A DNA stretch of 64,000 nt from Psychrobium sp. MM17-31. GTDB lineage: Bacteria; Pseudomonadota; Gammaproteobacteria; Enterobacterales; Psychrobiaceae. This document shows, in pieces, positions 46,370 to 54,749 of the stretch (the first letter of the stretch is position 1; the number at the start of each line of letters is the position of its first letter). Location: assembly GCF_022347785.1 (NCBI RefSeq), contig NZ_JAKRGA010000004.1, positions 310,001-374,000 on the forward strand, written 5' to 3'. The notes beneath the pieces are model-generated. The model saw only the letters and a list, made by a program, of their open reading frames with translations, ran no database searches and had not been told where the DNA came from. Made by a program: the position numbers and the translations under genes.

Positions 46370-46554
46370 ATGAAAAAAGAGAATGTGGCAGCAAAGCAAA
46401 AACAACCTTCGGCATTCGAACAAATCGTAGAGTCTGATACAGAGTTCGCCTTTTTAAAATCCCTCACCCAATCAAAAGAGCTAGCAATTTTACCTTAATC
46501 GGCACCGTATTATTCGGCGGCTTTTTCGCTTTTTTATACGTGATGGCTAGCTAG
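46370..46554 (+). pseudogene. Small single-helix membrane protein gene broken by a frameshift
   Basis: ATG 46370 follows AAGGAAG. The frame reads MKKENVAAKQKQPSAFEQIV and continues to a stop at 46496-46498 (42 residues). The -1 frame from 46486 continues NFTLIGTVLFGGFFAFLYVM AS and stops at 46552-46554, a clear membrane helix that has no start of its own. Joining them would give a coherent small protein of about 60 residues with a soluble N-terminus and a C-terminal helix. Adding one A at GCAATTTT would restore the frame. It is therefore a recent one-base deletion, a sequencing error, or less likely a programmed shift. It precedes the ligase gene by 11 bases. Confidence 0.55.
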
Positions 46555-46565
46555 AGATTACCGCA

Positions 46566-47447
46566 ATGAAAGGTTGGTTATTGCAGCTTTTCAAAATACT
46601 TACTTGGGGGATTCTATTTGGATTAAGCGCCATATATTGTGATGCTCAATTTGTACTTGCCAATGAACCTCAGCGGCCTGCGATTCAACTAGCAAGTCGC
46701 TATCATCAAGATATCGAACTTAGCGACTATTTGGTTAGTGAAAAGCTCGATGGCGTGAGAGCGCGTTGGGATGGTAATAAACTGATAAGCCGCGGCGGGC
46801 ATGTGATTAATGCGCCGCAGTGGTTTACCAGCGACTTTCCCAATGTGACCCTTGACGGTGAATTGTGGATTACGCGCAATGCTTTCGATGAAGTCTCCGC
46901 CATTGCCCGTCGTAAAGCGCCTATTGATAAACAGTGGCGAAAAGTATCCTTTCAAGTATTTGATTTGCCATTATCTACCAAACCTTTTGGTCAGCGTTAT
47001 CGGGAGTTATCTACATTACTCCTTTCCTCTAATAATTCTTCGTCTCCCCATATTAAGTTAATTCCTCATAAAAAAATGGTCAGCCGCGATGCATTGATGT
47101 TATGGCTCGACAAGGTGGTGGCATTAGGTGGCGAAGGATTGATGCTGCATCATCAAGATGCTTTATATCAGCATAAGCGCAGCAAACAGTTGTTGAAGCT
47201 TAAAAAACGCTATGACGCCGAAGCGAAAGTCATTGGTTATGTTGCTGGCAAAGGAAAGTATCGCGGTAAAGTCGGGGCGCTATTGATGCGCACCGCAGAT
47301 GGTATTGAGTTTAAGCTAGGCTCTGGCTTAAGTGACGCGTTGCGAGAAAATCCACCGCCTATTGGCAGTTTAGTGACGTATCAATATTTAGGGAAAACAA
47401 AAACTGGCAAACCACGTTTCGCTAGTTATTTACGAGTAAGACAATAG
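46566..47447 (+). CDS. ligE: Secreted ATP-dependent DNA ligase, LigE type
   Basis: The 293-residue product joins DNA nicks using ATP. A signal peptide (GWLLQLFKILTWGILFGLSA) sends it to the periplasm. The nucleotidyltransferase domain has motif I SEKLDGVRARW (Lys60 adenylylated), DGELW (motif III) and GEGLMLH (motif IV) and LKLKK (motif V). The OB-fold region at the C-terminus includes the KTGKPRFASY ending. Small minimal ligases of this kind (Lig E) occur in many proteobacteria; a role in DNA uptake or extracellular DNA has been proposed for relatives. It is the only gene after the frameshifted ORF and is convergent with the sigma gene 3 bases away. Confidence 0.93.
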   Translation: MKGWLLQLFKILTWGILFGLSAIYCDAQFVLANEPQRPAIQLASRYHQDIELSDYLVSEKLDGVRARWDGNKLISRGGHVINAPQWFTSDFPNVTLDGELWITRNAFDEVSAIARRKAPIDKQWRKVSFQVFDLPLSTKPFGQRYRELSTLLLSSNNSSSPHIKLIPHKKMVSRDALMLWLDKVVALGGEGLMLHHQDALYQHKRSKQLLKLKKRYDAEAKVIGYVAGKGKYRGKVGALLMRTADGIEFKLGSGLSDALRENPPPIGSLVTYQYLGKTKTGKPRFASYLRVRQ

Positions 47448-47450
47448 ATC

Positions 47451-49055
47451 TTACTCCCTTAGGTGTTTTCTCACTTTTCTGGCATACCAAACCGACGGAA
47501 TAATCACTAAAGCGCTAATGCTAGCGAGCAACCATGGCAGGCTAATATTGAGCGAGTTGAGGTTAATGATTTGACTTGCTAACTCGTTATTAACTTGTTC
47601 GCCATAAGCGATGTGGCCAATGGCTGCGTCATTAGCAATGGAAAAACCATTGCTAAAGGCACTTTCCCAACCCATCGCAGATAACGACGCGTAGGCTTTG
47701 TAACCAATGGCGCTAGCGCCAAATGCGATCACACCAATAGCAGCAGCGCTTAAACTCACCAGTCCGATACCAACGCCGCCAATAGTGACAATGCCATAGG
47801 AAATAATACCAACGCTAATAGGCGCTACGGCCACGCCTCCCCACGCGAATAGTAAACCATGAGCGTAGTTGCCGCCTGCAATCCAGCCAAATGCTGGTTT
47901 GTCATTGGCTTCTAGCGCGCCCAGTTGAAAATGAATAAGTGGCACACCCAATAAAGTTAGTCGCGATTTGTACTCACGCTGGTTCGCGTCTTTATCTGAT
48001 GCATGTTTAAAGGCTTCGGGATGAAAGATACGCTCTTGCATCCGCAGAGTCCGCACGGCGTTAAACATACGCGGGACTAATATTAGATAGCTTGCAATAA
48101 AGCCGATGACAATGAGCTGCGATAGCGCGGTGTAAATGTCGGCATTAGCGGGACTAGCCAGGGTAATATATTTTAGCGCTAGCACGCCGCCCACAAAGAT
48201 GATGGCAAAACCAATGAATAAGGCGGCACTTTTGATGGCGAGTTTACGTTCTCGTTCAGTACGCGATTGATCGAGGCTTGCACGTAAGCCAAAGAACGAA
48301 CTGATAAGTCCTGAGAATGACGCTAAAAATGCCAGTGCTGTTGTTAAGTTCAATAGTAGGCCACCTTTGGCTGCGCCTGCGGCCAGAAGTTTGCTCGGCG
48401 GAGAAATCTGGCTGACAGCGCTCATAACGCCTAGGGTAAAGGCTGGATTTGGTTTGCTGTCTCTGAGGCCTTTTTCTACCAACTCCGTTACCGCTTGAGT
48501 GAGTAGTTTTCGGCCGCGTGACAGGCGTTGTTTTGCGGTTTCTGGTGATAATTCTAGTTGTTCAGCAACTTGTTTGACACTTTGTTGTTCGCGGTAAAAC
48601 AAAATCAATGGTTCACGGTAGGTTGCATCAATAGCATCGAGAGTTTGCCATAAGATTGCTTGTTGTTGCTCGTCGATGGCGTCTTGTTCCAGCTCTGGAC
48701 CTATGGTGTCATTAGTTGCTTCTTCATCAAGTTCCGCCGCTTTGTTGGTCGCTTGATGTTTTTCGCTGCGAAAATAGCGGCTAACTTTAAATCGCAAAAT
48801 GCCACACAACCAAGCTTTAAGCTTTTCTGGATCGTGAAGAGTATCGAGTTTTTTCCATGCTTCAACAAAGGCTTCTTGGGCAATGTCTTCGCTGTGTTTT
48901 AAATCCCCTACAGAAGAATAAGCTAGTGAGCAGAGCAGGGTTTGATAGCGAGTGACTATTTCGCAAAAGGCATCGCGATTACCGCCCAAGGAATGGGTGA
49001 CTAAACTGGCATCGGGAGTATCGGCGGCAAATTGTAAGCGTTTAAATAGACTCAT
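47451..49055 (-). CDS. ECF sigma factor fused to a C-terminal membrane domain
   Basis: The N-terminal about 190 residues are an ECF sigma factor: region 2 (GDLKHSEDIAQEAFVEAWKK, LKAWLCGILRFKV) and region 4 (VAEQLELSPETAKQRLSRGR), with SFKVRYF-like core binding. The rest (about 200-534) is unlike classic ECF sigma factors. It has membrane segments (about 232-256, 275-300, 312-335) and then a Gly/Ala/Ile-rich stretch of short repeats (about 390-460: AGGNYAHGLLFAWGG, VSLSAAAIGVIAFGASAIGY), then a final helix ending WYARKVRKHLRE. A sigma factor held at the membrane would not need a separate anti-sigma; release or exposure must be regulated. Its own promoter carries the same signature as the divergent gene at 49236. 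Confidence 0.88.
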   Translation of the reverse strand: MSLFKRLQFAADTPDASLVTHSLGGNRDAFCEIVTRYQTLLCSLAYSSVGDLKHSEDIAQEAFVEAWKKLDTLHDPEKLKAWLCGILRFKVSRYFRSEKHQATNKAAELDEEATNDTIGPELEQDAIDEQQQAILWQTLDAIDATYREPLILFYREQQSVKQVAEQLELSPETAKQRLSRGRKLLTQAVTELVEKGLRDSKPNPAFTLGVMSAVSQISPPSKLLAAGAAKGGLLLNLTTALAFLASFSGLISSFFGLRASLDQSRTERERKLAIKSAALFIGFAIIFVGGVLALKYITLASPANADIYTALSQLIVIGFIASYLILVPRMFNAVRTLRMQERIFHPEAFKHASDKDANQREYKSRLTLLGVPLIHFQLGALEANDKPAFGWIAGGNYAHGLLFAWGGVAVAPISVGIISYGIVTIGGVGIGLVSLSAAAIGVIAFGASAIGYKAYASLSAMGWESAFSNGFSIANDAAIGHIAYGEQVNNELASQIINLNSLNISLPWLLASISALVIIPSVWYARKVRKHLRE

Positions 49056-49086
49056 AAGTAATAATTTTTTGGACTCTTTATAGTAT

Positions 49087-49113
49087 GTGCCTATCTACGT
49101 TGAAAAGGTGACA
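49087..49113 (-). promoter_or_regulatory. ECF-type promoter, leftward (sigma gene)
   Basis: Read on the minus strand, TGTCACC (49113-49107) and GGCAC (49091-49087) are separated by exactly 15 bases. The start would be near 49080, 25 bases before the sigma gene ATG. Confidence 0.65.
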
Positions 49114-49157
49114 ACTTTTTTTAATTTTTTTGTGAGAGCAGAAACCTAAAAAAATTT

Positions 49158-49184
49158 TGTCACCTTTTTTCATCGCAGTGGCAC
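49158..49184 (+). promoter_or_regulatory. ECF-type promoter, rightward (CIA30-like gene)
   Basis: TGTCACC (49158-49164) and GGCAC (49180-49184) have exactly 15 bases between them, the same spacing and bases as in the divergent leftward promoter. The start would be near 49192, 44 bases before ATG 49236. Confidence 0.65.
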
Positions 49185-49235
49185 TTGTAAGCCAGAAAGC
49201 AACATTCTTTATATTCATTTACAAGGAGCACTAAG

Positions 49236-49823
49236 ATGACTCAATTAAAAACACTATTCGCCCTATTGTCGATGTCGCTATCGGTAGCAGTTATTGCTAA
49301 ACCTATGCCGCAGGAACAATCTTTACTCATTGATAATTTCGATAATCAACAACAAACAAGTGTTGGTAGTGATCGTCTATTTATTAGTGATGCGGCTGCT
49401 GGTGGCGGTACTAAATCTAACTATGAAATAAAAGATGGTGTAATTCATCTTGCGGGTGATATTGCACCACCACGTGGCCAACCGGGTTGGTCGAGCATGG
49501 TGTTACCCTTGGCTGAAATGGGCAAAGGTTATGATGCTAGTAATTTCAGCGGTGTGCGTTTAACGGTGAAAGTTAACAAAGGTAATTTCTCTTTATCTGC
49601 CAATAGCACCGAGGTGACCAATTTTGATTATCACGCAGCGCCAATTGTGGTTAAGGCTGATGGCAATTTTCATACCATTGAAATTCCGTTTGATAGCATG
49701 AAACGCGCGTGGTCTGCGCAAACGACGCTCAACAAAAAGACCATCAATAGCTTGAGTATTGTCGCATTTGGCTTACAAAAATCAGCGTTTGATTTCGATA
49801 TCGATGAAGTAAGTTTTTACTAA
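49236..49823 (+). CDS. CIA30-family secreted protein
   Basis: The 195-residue product has a signal peptide (LKTLFALLSMSLSVAVIA) and one galactose-binding-like beta-sandwich domain of the CIA30/CBM type: SLLIDNFDNQQQTSVGSDRL, PGWSSMVLPLAEMG, FSGVRLTVKVNKGNFSLS and FHTIEIPFDSMK, ending FDFDIDEVSFY. Such domains usually bind carbohydrate or act as accessory folds. It follows AAGGAGCA. The next gene, an acyltransferase, starts 13 bases later, so the pair forms a putative ECF-controlled operon. Confidence 0.85.
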   Translation: MTQLKTLFALLSMSLSVAVIAKPMPQEQSLLIDNFDNQQQTSVGSDRLFISDAAAGGGTKSNYEIKDGVIHLAGDIAPPRGQPGWSSMVLPLAEMGKGYDASNFSGVRLTVKVNKGNFSLSANSTEVTNFDYHAAPIVVKADGNFHTIEIPFDSMKRAWSAQTTLNKKTINSLSIVAFGLQKSAFDFDIDEVSFY

Positions 49824-49835
49824 AGCGGAGTTTGA

Positions 49836-51047
49836 GTGATGACTAATCTAAATACGCAAGCAGGCAATCGCTTACATTATCTCGATGCCGTTCGAGCTGG
49901 CGCGCTGTTGTTAGGCATTGTATTCCACGCCTGCCTGTCTTTTATGCCCATTTTTATTGGTTGGGCGGTAATGGACATTAATACGAGTAACAGCGTTGGC
50001 GTGTTTGCGTTGATTAGTCATTCGTTTCGCATGGAACTGTTCTTTTTCATTGCTGGCTTCTTCGCTTGTTTAAGTGTCAATAAACATGGCATTGGCGGAT
50101 TTATTCGGTCGCGTGTTTTACGCATTGGTGTGCCTTTCACTATTGGTTGGATAGCATTGAGGCCGTTGATTATTGCCGGCTGGACTATTGGCGGGCAAAG
50201 CATGCAAGGTGATGTCGATGTGCTTGCTGGCTTAGCAAACGGCTTAACAGCCTTTAATGGCCAAGACATCTTAGTAGGCACGCATTTGTGGTTTTTGTAT
50301 TACTTGCTACTCATTACTTTTACTGTATTGGCGGCTAAGTGGATTTTAAATCGAGCCAGTGGTTTGAGCGAATGGATAGACAATGCAACAAGTAATGTAG
50401 CCAATATTGGGGCGCGGTTTTCGATAATTGGCTTGCTCTGTGTATTCCCTATCATGTTGTGTTTGTGGTTTATGAACGGTTGGGACGTTGATACGCCTGA
50501 CAAATCGCTATGGCCAATATGGTCTGTATTTGCACTTTATGGCTGCTTTTTTGTTGCTGGCTGGCTTGTGGCTAAGCATCAAGTATTGCTAGATATGCTG
50601 AGTAAATTCAGCTGGTGGCGAGTTGCCTTATGTTGCGCTGCAATTATGGCGGTGCTCTCGTTGTCGGGTTATGAAAGTCAGCGTGCCCACGATGACTATA
50701 TGTGGCTTAAACTCACCTATTTACTGAGTTATGCACTGATGATGTGTTTACTTGTGACCTTGAGTTTAGCCATTTGCCGTAAGCTCTTTGCTCGCGGCAA
50801 TAAAGTGGTGAGCTATATTGCTGACGCGTCTTACTGGATGTATCTCATTCATTTACCGCTGGTGGTTTGGCTGCAGGTGGCGGTCGCTGAGTTGCCATGG
50901 CATTGGGGTGTCAAGTTGCTAGTAATTTGCAGTGCAACAGTAATGATCTCGTTGGCGATTTACGATGCATGTATTCGCTCAACTTTTGTTGGCTCGCTAC
51001 TCAATGGCAAGCGAGCCTCACGATTTATAGCTTCCAAGAGAAACTAA
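49836..51047 (+). CDS. Acyltransferase 3 family membrane protein, OpgC-like
   Basis: The 403-residue product has ten membrane segments and the family start RLHYLDAVRAGALLLGIVFHA, with conserved His/Arg residues (FRMELFFFIAGFFA; RVLRIGVPF). Family members acylate exopolysaccharide, glucans or antibiotics; OpgC adds succinyl groups to periplasmic glucans. The acceptor here is not defined. It forms a unit with the CIA30-like gene, both downstream of the ECF promoter. Its last 23 bases overlap the convergent LpxR-like gene. Confidence 0.88.
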   Translation: MMTNLNTQAGNRLHYLDAVRAGALLLGIVFHACLSFMPIFIGWAVMDINTSNSVGVFALISHSFRMELFFFIAGFFACLSVNKHGIGGFIRSRVLRIGVPFTIGWIALRPLIIAGWTIGGQSMQGDVDVLAGLANGLTAFNGQDILVGTHLWFLYYLLLITFTVLAAKWILNRASGLSEWIDNATSNVANIGARFSIIGLLCVFPIMLCLWFMNGWDVDTPDKSLWPIWSVFALYGCFFVAGWLVAKHQVLLDMLSKFSWWRVALCCAAIMAVLSLSGYESQRAHDDYMWLKLTYLLSYALMMCLLVTLSLAICRKLFARGNKVVSYIADASYWMYLIHLPLVVWLQVAVAELPWHWGVKLLVICSATVMISLAIYDACIRSTFVGSLLNGKRASRFIASKRN

Positions 51048-52020
51048 TGGTGCCAAACTCGGTGAGGTCGGCTAACGCTTGCTCGTCTGTATCGTCTTCT
51101 AAAATGTTGAAGTCGTTGATGGCAAAAGTAATAGAAAGATCTCGCCATGTATAAGCAAAGCCTGTGGTAAGACTAACGTAATCGTTTTGGTAGTTAATAG
51201 AGCGTGAGTCTCGGAAGGTATTACCGTCAACCGCGATGTTGTTATACATGTAGCCAAAACTTGCGCCTAAAAATACATACCAGCCGTCAACTGCAATTGG
51301 GTTTGTGATGCGTGAAGCAGATAGCAAGGTGGTGGCATGAGATTGCTCAAGGTTGCGACCGTATCTGATAAAGCCACCAACGCTGGCCGATGTTTCAATT
51401 GTTCCCAGTGTCGCACGGCCATTAACCAGCGCATCAAAGTGATTATCCTGACTGCTCCAAGCGCGGTAAGATCGAGCGCGCGCAAATTCGAATACCACTT
51501 CATTTTTAATTTGTGTGTCCCATCCTTTAGGTTCATTTGCGCCAATAATTTTGTGAACAAATGTCTGAACTTCTTCACCAAGCGCCATCGGGCCAACGAG
51601 TCCTATGGTGGTTGTGGCCAAATCGGCATATTCTGGCGTGATGGTTATGTAGCTGTTAGACATTGCTAGTAGCGCAGAATAGGGTAGTTCATTGAGACTT
51701 GGATTCTCAATTTTTATGTCGCTAGGCGTATTAAGCTGCTGGCCAAAAGAGTATGCGTTGGCGGTCATCGTAAATTTATCTTTCGGCATACTCCACATTA
51801 GCGGCGTTACCCAAAGATCGTTGTCTGGTTGATTGGTTGGCGTTTTGTTTACTTCAAACGTCGATACAAATAAGCCATTGGAATAACCGCTGTCATTACC
51901 AACAAAGGCGTCATTGTCGATAGTAATTGAAATCCAATTTTCTTTATCGTCTGTTGCATTCTCCGTTGCAAAAGCAATTACTTGAATATTGAGTAACACG
52001 AGCAATAAGAGGATGCGCAT
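51025..52020 (-). CDS. LpxR-like outer membrane lipid A deacylase
   Basis: The 331-residue product has a signal peptide (MRILLLLVLLNIQVIAFA) and the LpxR start WISITIDNDAFVGNDSGYSN followed by GLF, which includes the Asn/Asp residues that bind Ca2+ and catalyse removal of the 3'-acyloxyacyl chains of lipid A. The C-terminal segments are alternating strands consistent with a beta barrel, ending in FSFSWKL-like aromatic residue (FGTISFSWKL). It should lie in the outer membrane. It is convergent with the acyltransferase gene; both concern envelope lipids or polysaccharides. Confidence 0.82.
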   Translation of the reverse strand: MRILLLLVLLNIQVIAFATENATDDKENWISITIDNDAFVGNDSGYSNGLFVSTFEVNKTPTNQPDNDLWVTPLMWSMPKDKFTMTANAYSFGQQLNTPSDIKIENPSLNELPYSALLAMSNSYITITPEYADLATTTIGLVGPMALGEEVQTFVHKIIGANEPKGWDTQIKNEVVFEFARARSYRAWSSQDNHFDALVNGRATLGTIETSASVGGFIRYGRNLEQSHATTLLSASRITNPIAVDGWYVFLGASFGYMYNNIAVDGNTFRDSRSINYQNDYVSLTTGFAYTWRDLSITFAINDFNILEDDTDEQALADLTEFGTISFSWKL

Positions 52021-52208
52021 ATCAAGAACCTTATCTAACTAGTTGAATCTTACTTGTAAGTGGTACATTGTAATCCATTGGTTGTATTTAATTAAACCTA
52101 AATTGGTTGTTCTGTGAACAATATTGGGTAACTTCAGCATAAGTTAAGTGGAACTTTCGTATGGTTCTTGGCTCTATTTCTATGCGCTACTAATAATAAG
52201 GAGGCAAA

Positions 52209-52712
52209 ATGATTAAGCCTTTAATGATGGGACTTGTATTGTCCTCGACTTTTTTAGTTGGCTCGCTGCACGCTGCGACCAACACTGATCCTGTTATGAT
52301 CGATTGGATCAAGCCTGAAAAATTCCGCGATGTTGATACGGCTAACGGCAACAAGAAACGCTATCAGGCTCGTGTTATGAAAGAGCTTGAAAAATATATC
52401 CAACAAGAATTACCTAAATTTTTAAATAATGGTCAAAGGATCAAGCTGAAAGTTTATGATCTCGATTTAGCTGGTGATGTACGCCCGATGATGGCAGCTG
52501 GTAATGACATTCGGGTGATTAAGAGTATTTATCCACCGATGATCGATATCGAATATTCTGTGCTCGATAACAACGGTAAAGTTATTAAAGCGCAGCGCAA
52601 ACGCTTTAGAGACATGGCATTTAATATGGGATCACCGCTGGTTGCATCTAAACAATTGGGCTATGAAAAAGCGATGCTTAAGAAATGGATGCGTAACGAG
52701 CTAACGCGATAA
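52209..52712 (+). CDS. DUF3016 family secreted protein
   Basis: The 167-residue product has a signal peptide (MIKPLMMGLVLSSTFLVGSLHA) and the DUF3016 pattern: VMIDWIKPEKFRDVDTANG, LKVYDLDLAGDVRPM, IDIEYSVLD and RFRDMAFNMGSPL with a C-terminal KKWMRNEL. Function is unknown; relatives are found widely in gammaproteobacterial periplasms. ATAAGGAGGCAAA is a strong ribosome site. It is monocistronic, with a terminator at 52726. Confidence 0.85.
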   Translation: MIKPLMMGLVLSSTFLVGSLHAATNTDPVMIDWIKPEKFRDVDTANGNKKRYQARVMKELEKYIQQELPKFLNNGQRIKLKVYDLDLAGDVRPMMAAGNDIRVIKSIYPPMIDIEYSVLDNNGKVIKAQRKRFRDMAFNMGSPLVASKQLGYEKAMLKKWMRNELTR

Positions 52713-52725
52713 CAGCTCTTTGACA

Positions 52726-52764
52726 CTAAAAACGGCAACAACGACAATTTTTGCCGTTTTTTAA
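52726..52764 (+). terminator. Terminator of the DUF3016 gene
   Basis: AAAACGGCAA and TTGCCGTTTT form a stem around CAACGACAATT, followed by T residues. Confidence 0.8.
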
Positions 52765-52915
52765 TGCCAGTGATTAACGATCAGTAGCTAAGTTATTGAT
52801 CTTTTTCGATCGAAGAATATTTTTGTAAGTTGGCATCGCAATTGCTTTAAATAAAATATCTATAACTTGTCAGTGTGAAGTTCAAATTTCTGACACATGA
52901 ACCAAGGATATTATT

Positions 52916-53332
52916 ATGTTTAAAAGTGAAATCGCAGTACACGCTCGTGCCAGTGCAGAAACAGATCAAATGGTATTAAACAGCTTAGGCTTAGAGCACG
53001 AAGGTCACGTGCAATACATGGTGATTAAGAGTGAATTTTCGGGTGAAGAAATTTACTGTGCATTAGCTGGTGGCGAAATCGTAGGTAACGACATTAACCT
53101 AACGCCGGTAGGTACAGGTGCTTATGAAGCGCTTGATTCAATTCCGGGTGAAGAGATTGCTCTATACGCATTAAGTGAAGATGATGACATCATGGCACAG
53201 CAAATCCCTGGCATCATGGAACAGCATAAAACAGGCGACCGCATCTGTTTTATCAGCGATACGTTAGTTGAGCGTCAAGCGCAAATCATGCAAGCATTTG
53301 CAATGGATGACGCTAGTCGCCAAGCAGCTTAA
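52916..53332 (+). CDS. Hypothetical protein, unknown
   Basis: I do not recognise this 138-residue acidic soluble protein. It begins MFKSEIAVHARASAETDQMV, has a central SEFSGEEIYCALAGGEIVGN and LTPVGTGAYEALDSIPG, and a helical C-terminal half with two Met/Gln-rich stretches. No signal peptide or known motif is visible. AAGGATATT precedes its ATG. It is convergent with the gene at 53353, with a hairpin (CTGCTGAA/TTCAGCAG, 53344-53366) across the gap. Codon use resembles neighbouring well-expressed genes. Confidence 0.7.
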   Translation: MFKSEIAVHARASAETDQMVLNSLGLEHEGHVQYMVIKSEFSGEEIYCALAGGEIVGNDINLTPVGTGAYEALDSIPGEEIALYALSEDDDIMAQQIPGIMEQHKTGDRICFISDTLVERQAQIMQAFAMDDASRQAA

Positions 53333-53343
53333 GCGTCATAGGA

Positions 53344-53366
53344 CTGCTGAAATTACTTTTCAGCAG
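53344..53366. terminator. Convergent hairpin
   Basis: CTGCTGAA and TTCAGCAG form an eight-base stem around AATTACTT at the end of both convergent genes. T-tracts are poor. Confidence 0.5.
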
Positions 53367-53685
53367 GCTTAGCTTTTAAGTTACTTTTAAACACTTGTAG
53401 CAGCTGCAATTGGATTTCAATTTTAGAAACCAGCGGCTGCACATTTGTTGCTACATCATCTGGGTTGCCTTGTTGTAAAGCGACGAGATCATTTCCCAAT
53501 TCTTCAGCATAAGGCGTAAAGCGGTTAGCTTTGGTCTTAAATCCTTGTTGCTCGTTAAAAATAGCGGCAAATTTTGCCATGTCTTGTTGGCGTAATTCGT
53601 CCAACTTTTTATCGGCGTCGATAGATTGACGATAAATAACGCGAATATTTTCTTTTAACGCTTCAAATAATGATGTGTGTGGCAT
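53353..53685 (-). CDS. Small helical hypothetical protein
   Basis: I do not recognise this 110-residue protein. It is nearly all predicted helix: FEALKENIRVIYRQSIDADK, LDELRQQDMAKFAAIFNEQQ, and a C-terminal VSKIEIQLQLLQVFKSNLKA. It has no signal peptide or cysteine. It is downstream of epmB in the same orientation with 32 bases between, so it may be co-transcribed; no functional link to EF-P is known to me. Confidence 0.65.
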   Translation of the reverse strand: MPHTSLFEALKENIRVIYRQSIDADKKLDELRQQDMAKFAAIFNEQQGFKTKANRFTPYAEELGNDLVALQQGNPDDVATNVQPLVSKIEIQLQLLQVFKSNLKAKPAEK

Positions 53686-53717
53686 AACAATCTCGGTGGA
53701 AATTTTAATTGGCTGGA

Positions 53718-54749
53718 TTATAACTCAGGGTGCAAGCCTAAATCGATAGGTGTTTTGTGCGCTTCACCGCCAATTTCACGCACCAATTTAGGCACTAAAA
53801 AACCCGGAAGCTGACGATAGAGCTGATGCATCAGATTAATTGCCTCTTGCTGTGGCACATCAAAGTGCACTGCACCATTGACCTTGTCTAGTAAATGTAG
53901 GTAGTAGGGCATAATGCCCGCATCAAATAACTTCTCGTTGAGCTCAACTTGCGCCGCAGCGCTATCGTTGATGTCTTTGAGCAAAACTGCTTGGTTTAGC
54001 AAGGTGACATTATGAGCTTTGAGGGATTTGGCCATGTTGACAACATGCTCATCGATTTCATTACCGTGATTAACATGCAGCACCATCACCACATTAAACG
54101 GCGCTTGGTTTAATGCTGTTAACAACTCGGGTGTAATACGCGAGGGAATAACTACTGGTAAACGGGTGTGAATGCGCAGTCGGGTGATATGCTTGAGCTT
54201 GGATAACAACTCAATTAGCTGAATAACATGCTTATCACTAGCCATCAGCGGATCGCCACCAGAAAGGATCACTTCGTTAATCTGAGGTTTGTCTGCGATG
54301 TAATCGGCAATTTGTTGTAATTTTTGTTGATTAACGCTGTTCTCTTGATAAGGGAAGTGACGGCGAAAACAGTAGCGGCAATTAACGGCGCAGGCGGTTT
54401 TTAGCATTAACAATACGCGGTTGTCGTATTTGTGCAGTAAACCGGGAATGGCGGCATCTTGTTCGAGTAGCGGATCGTTACTAAAACCTTCTTCGGTAAG
54501 GAACTCATCGCTAGAGGTCATTACTTGTTTGAGCAATGGATCATTGATATTGCCTTGTTCCATACGATCAGCAAAAGGAACCGGTACTCGTAGCGGAAAA
54601 AGCTTGCGCGCTTTGAATGATTCGCGAAATTGCGCTTCGTCAATAGCCAAGTATTGCAGCAGTTTTTGAGGATCGGTAAATACCTGTCCTAGCTCTTTTT
54701 GCCAAGAACTTTGATGTGGAATTAAATTTTGGACGACTATCTGCGGCAT
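53718..54749 (-). CDS. epmB: EF-P beta-lysylation protein EpmB (lysine 2,3-aminomutase)
   Basis: EpmB is a radical-SAM, PLP-dependent enzyme that converts L-lysine to (R)-beta-lysine, which EpmA attaches to EF-P. The 343-residue product has the radical-SAM cluster motif with Cys120, Cys124 and Cys127 (CAVNCRYCFRRHFPY), the ILSGGDPL glycine motif, and the C-terminal PYYLHLLDKVNGAVHF region common to aminomutases. It is divergent from efp with 163 bases between, and epmA lies just after efp. All three parts of the beta-lysylation pathway are therefore together. Confidence 0.96.
   Translation of the reverse strand: MPQIVVQNLIPHQSSWQKELGQVFTDPQKLLQYLAIDEAQFRESFKARKLFPLRVPVPFADRMEQGNINDPLLKQVMTSSDEFLTEEGFSNDPLLEQDAAIPGLLHKYDNRVLLMLKTACAVNCRYCFRRHFPYQENSVNQQKLQQIADYIADKPQINEVILSGGDPLMASDKHVIQLIELLSKLKHITRLRIHTRLPVVIPSRITPELLTALNQAPFNVVMVLHVNHGNEIDEHVVNMAKSLKAHNVTLLNQAVLLKDINDSAAAQVELNEKLFDAGIMPYYLHLLDKVNGAVHFDVPQQEAINLMHQLYRQLPGFLVPKLVREIGGEAHKTPIDLGLHPEL

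Noticed and set aside
46484-46492. Programmed -1 frameshift in the small gene
   Set aside because: GCAATTTTA does not give the X-XXY-YYZ slippery heptamer in frame, and no downstream pseudoknot is evident; a one-base loss is simpler.
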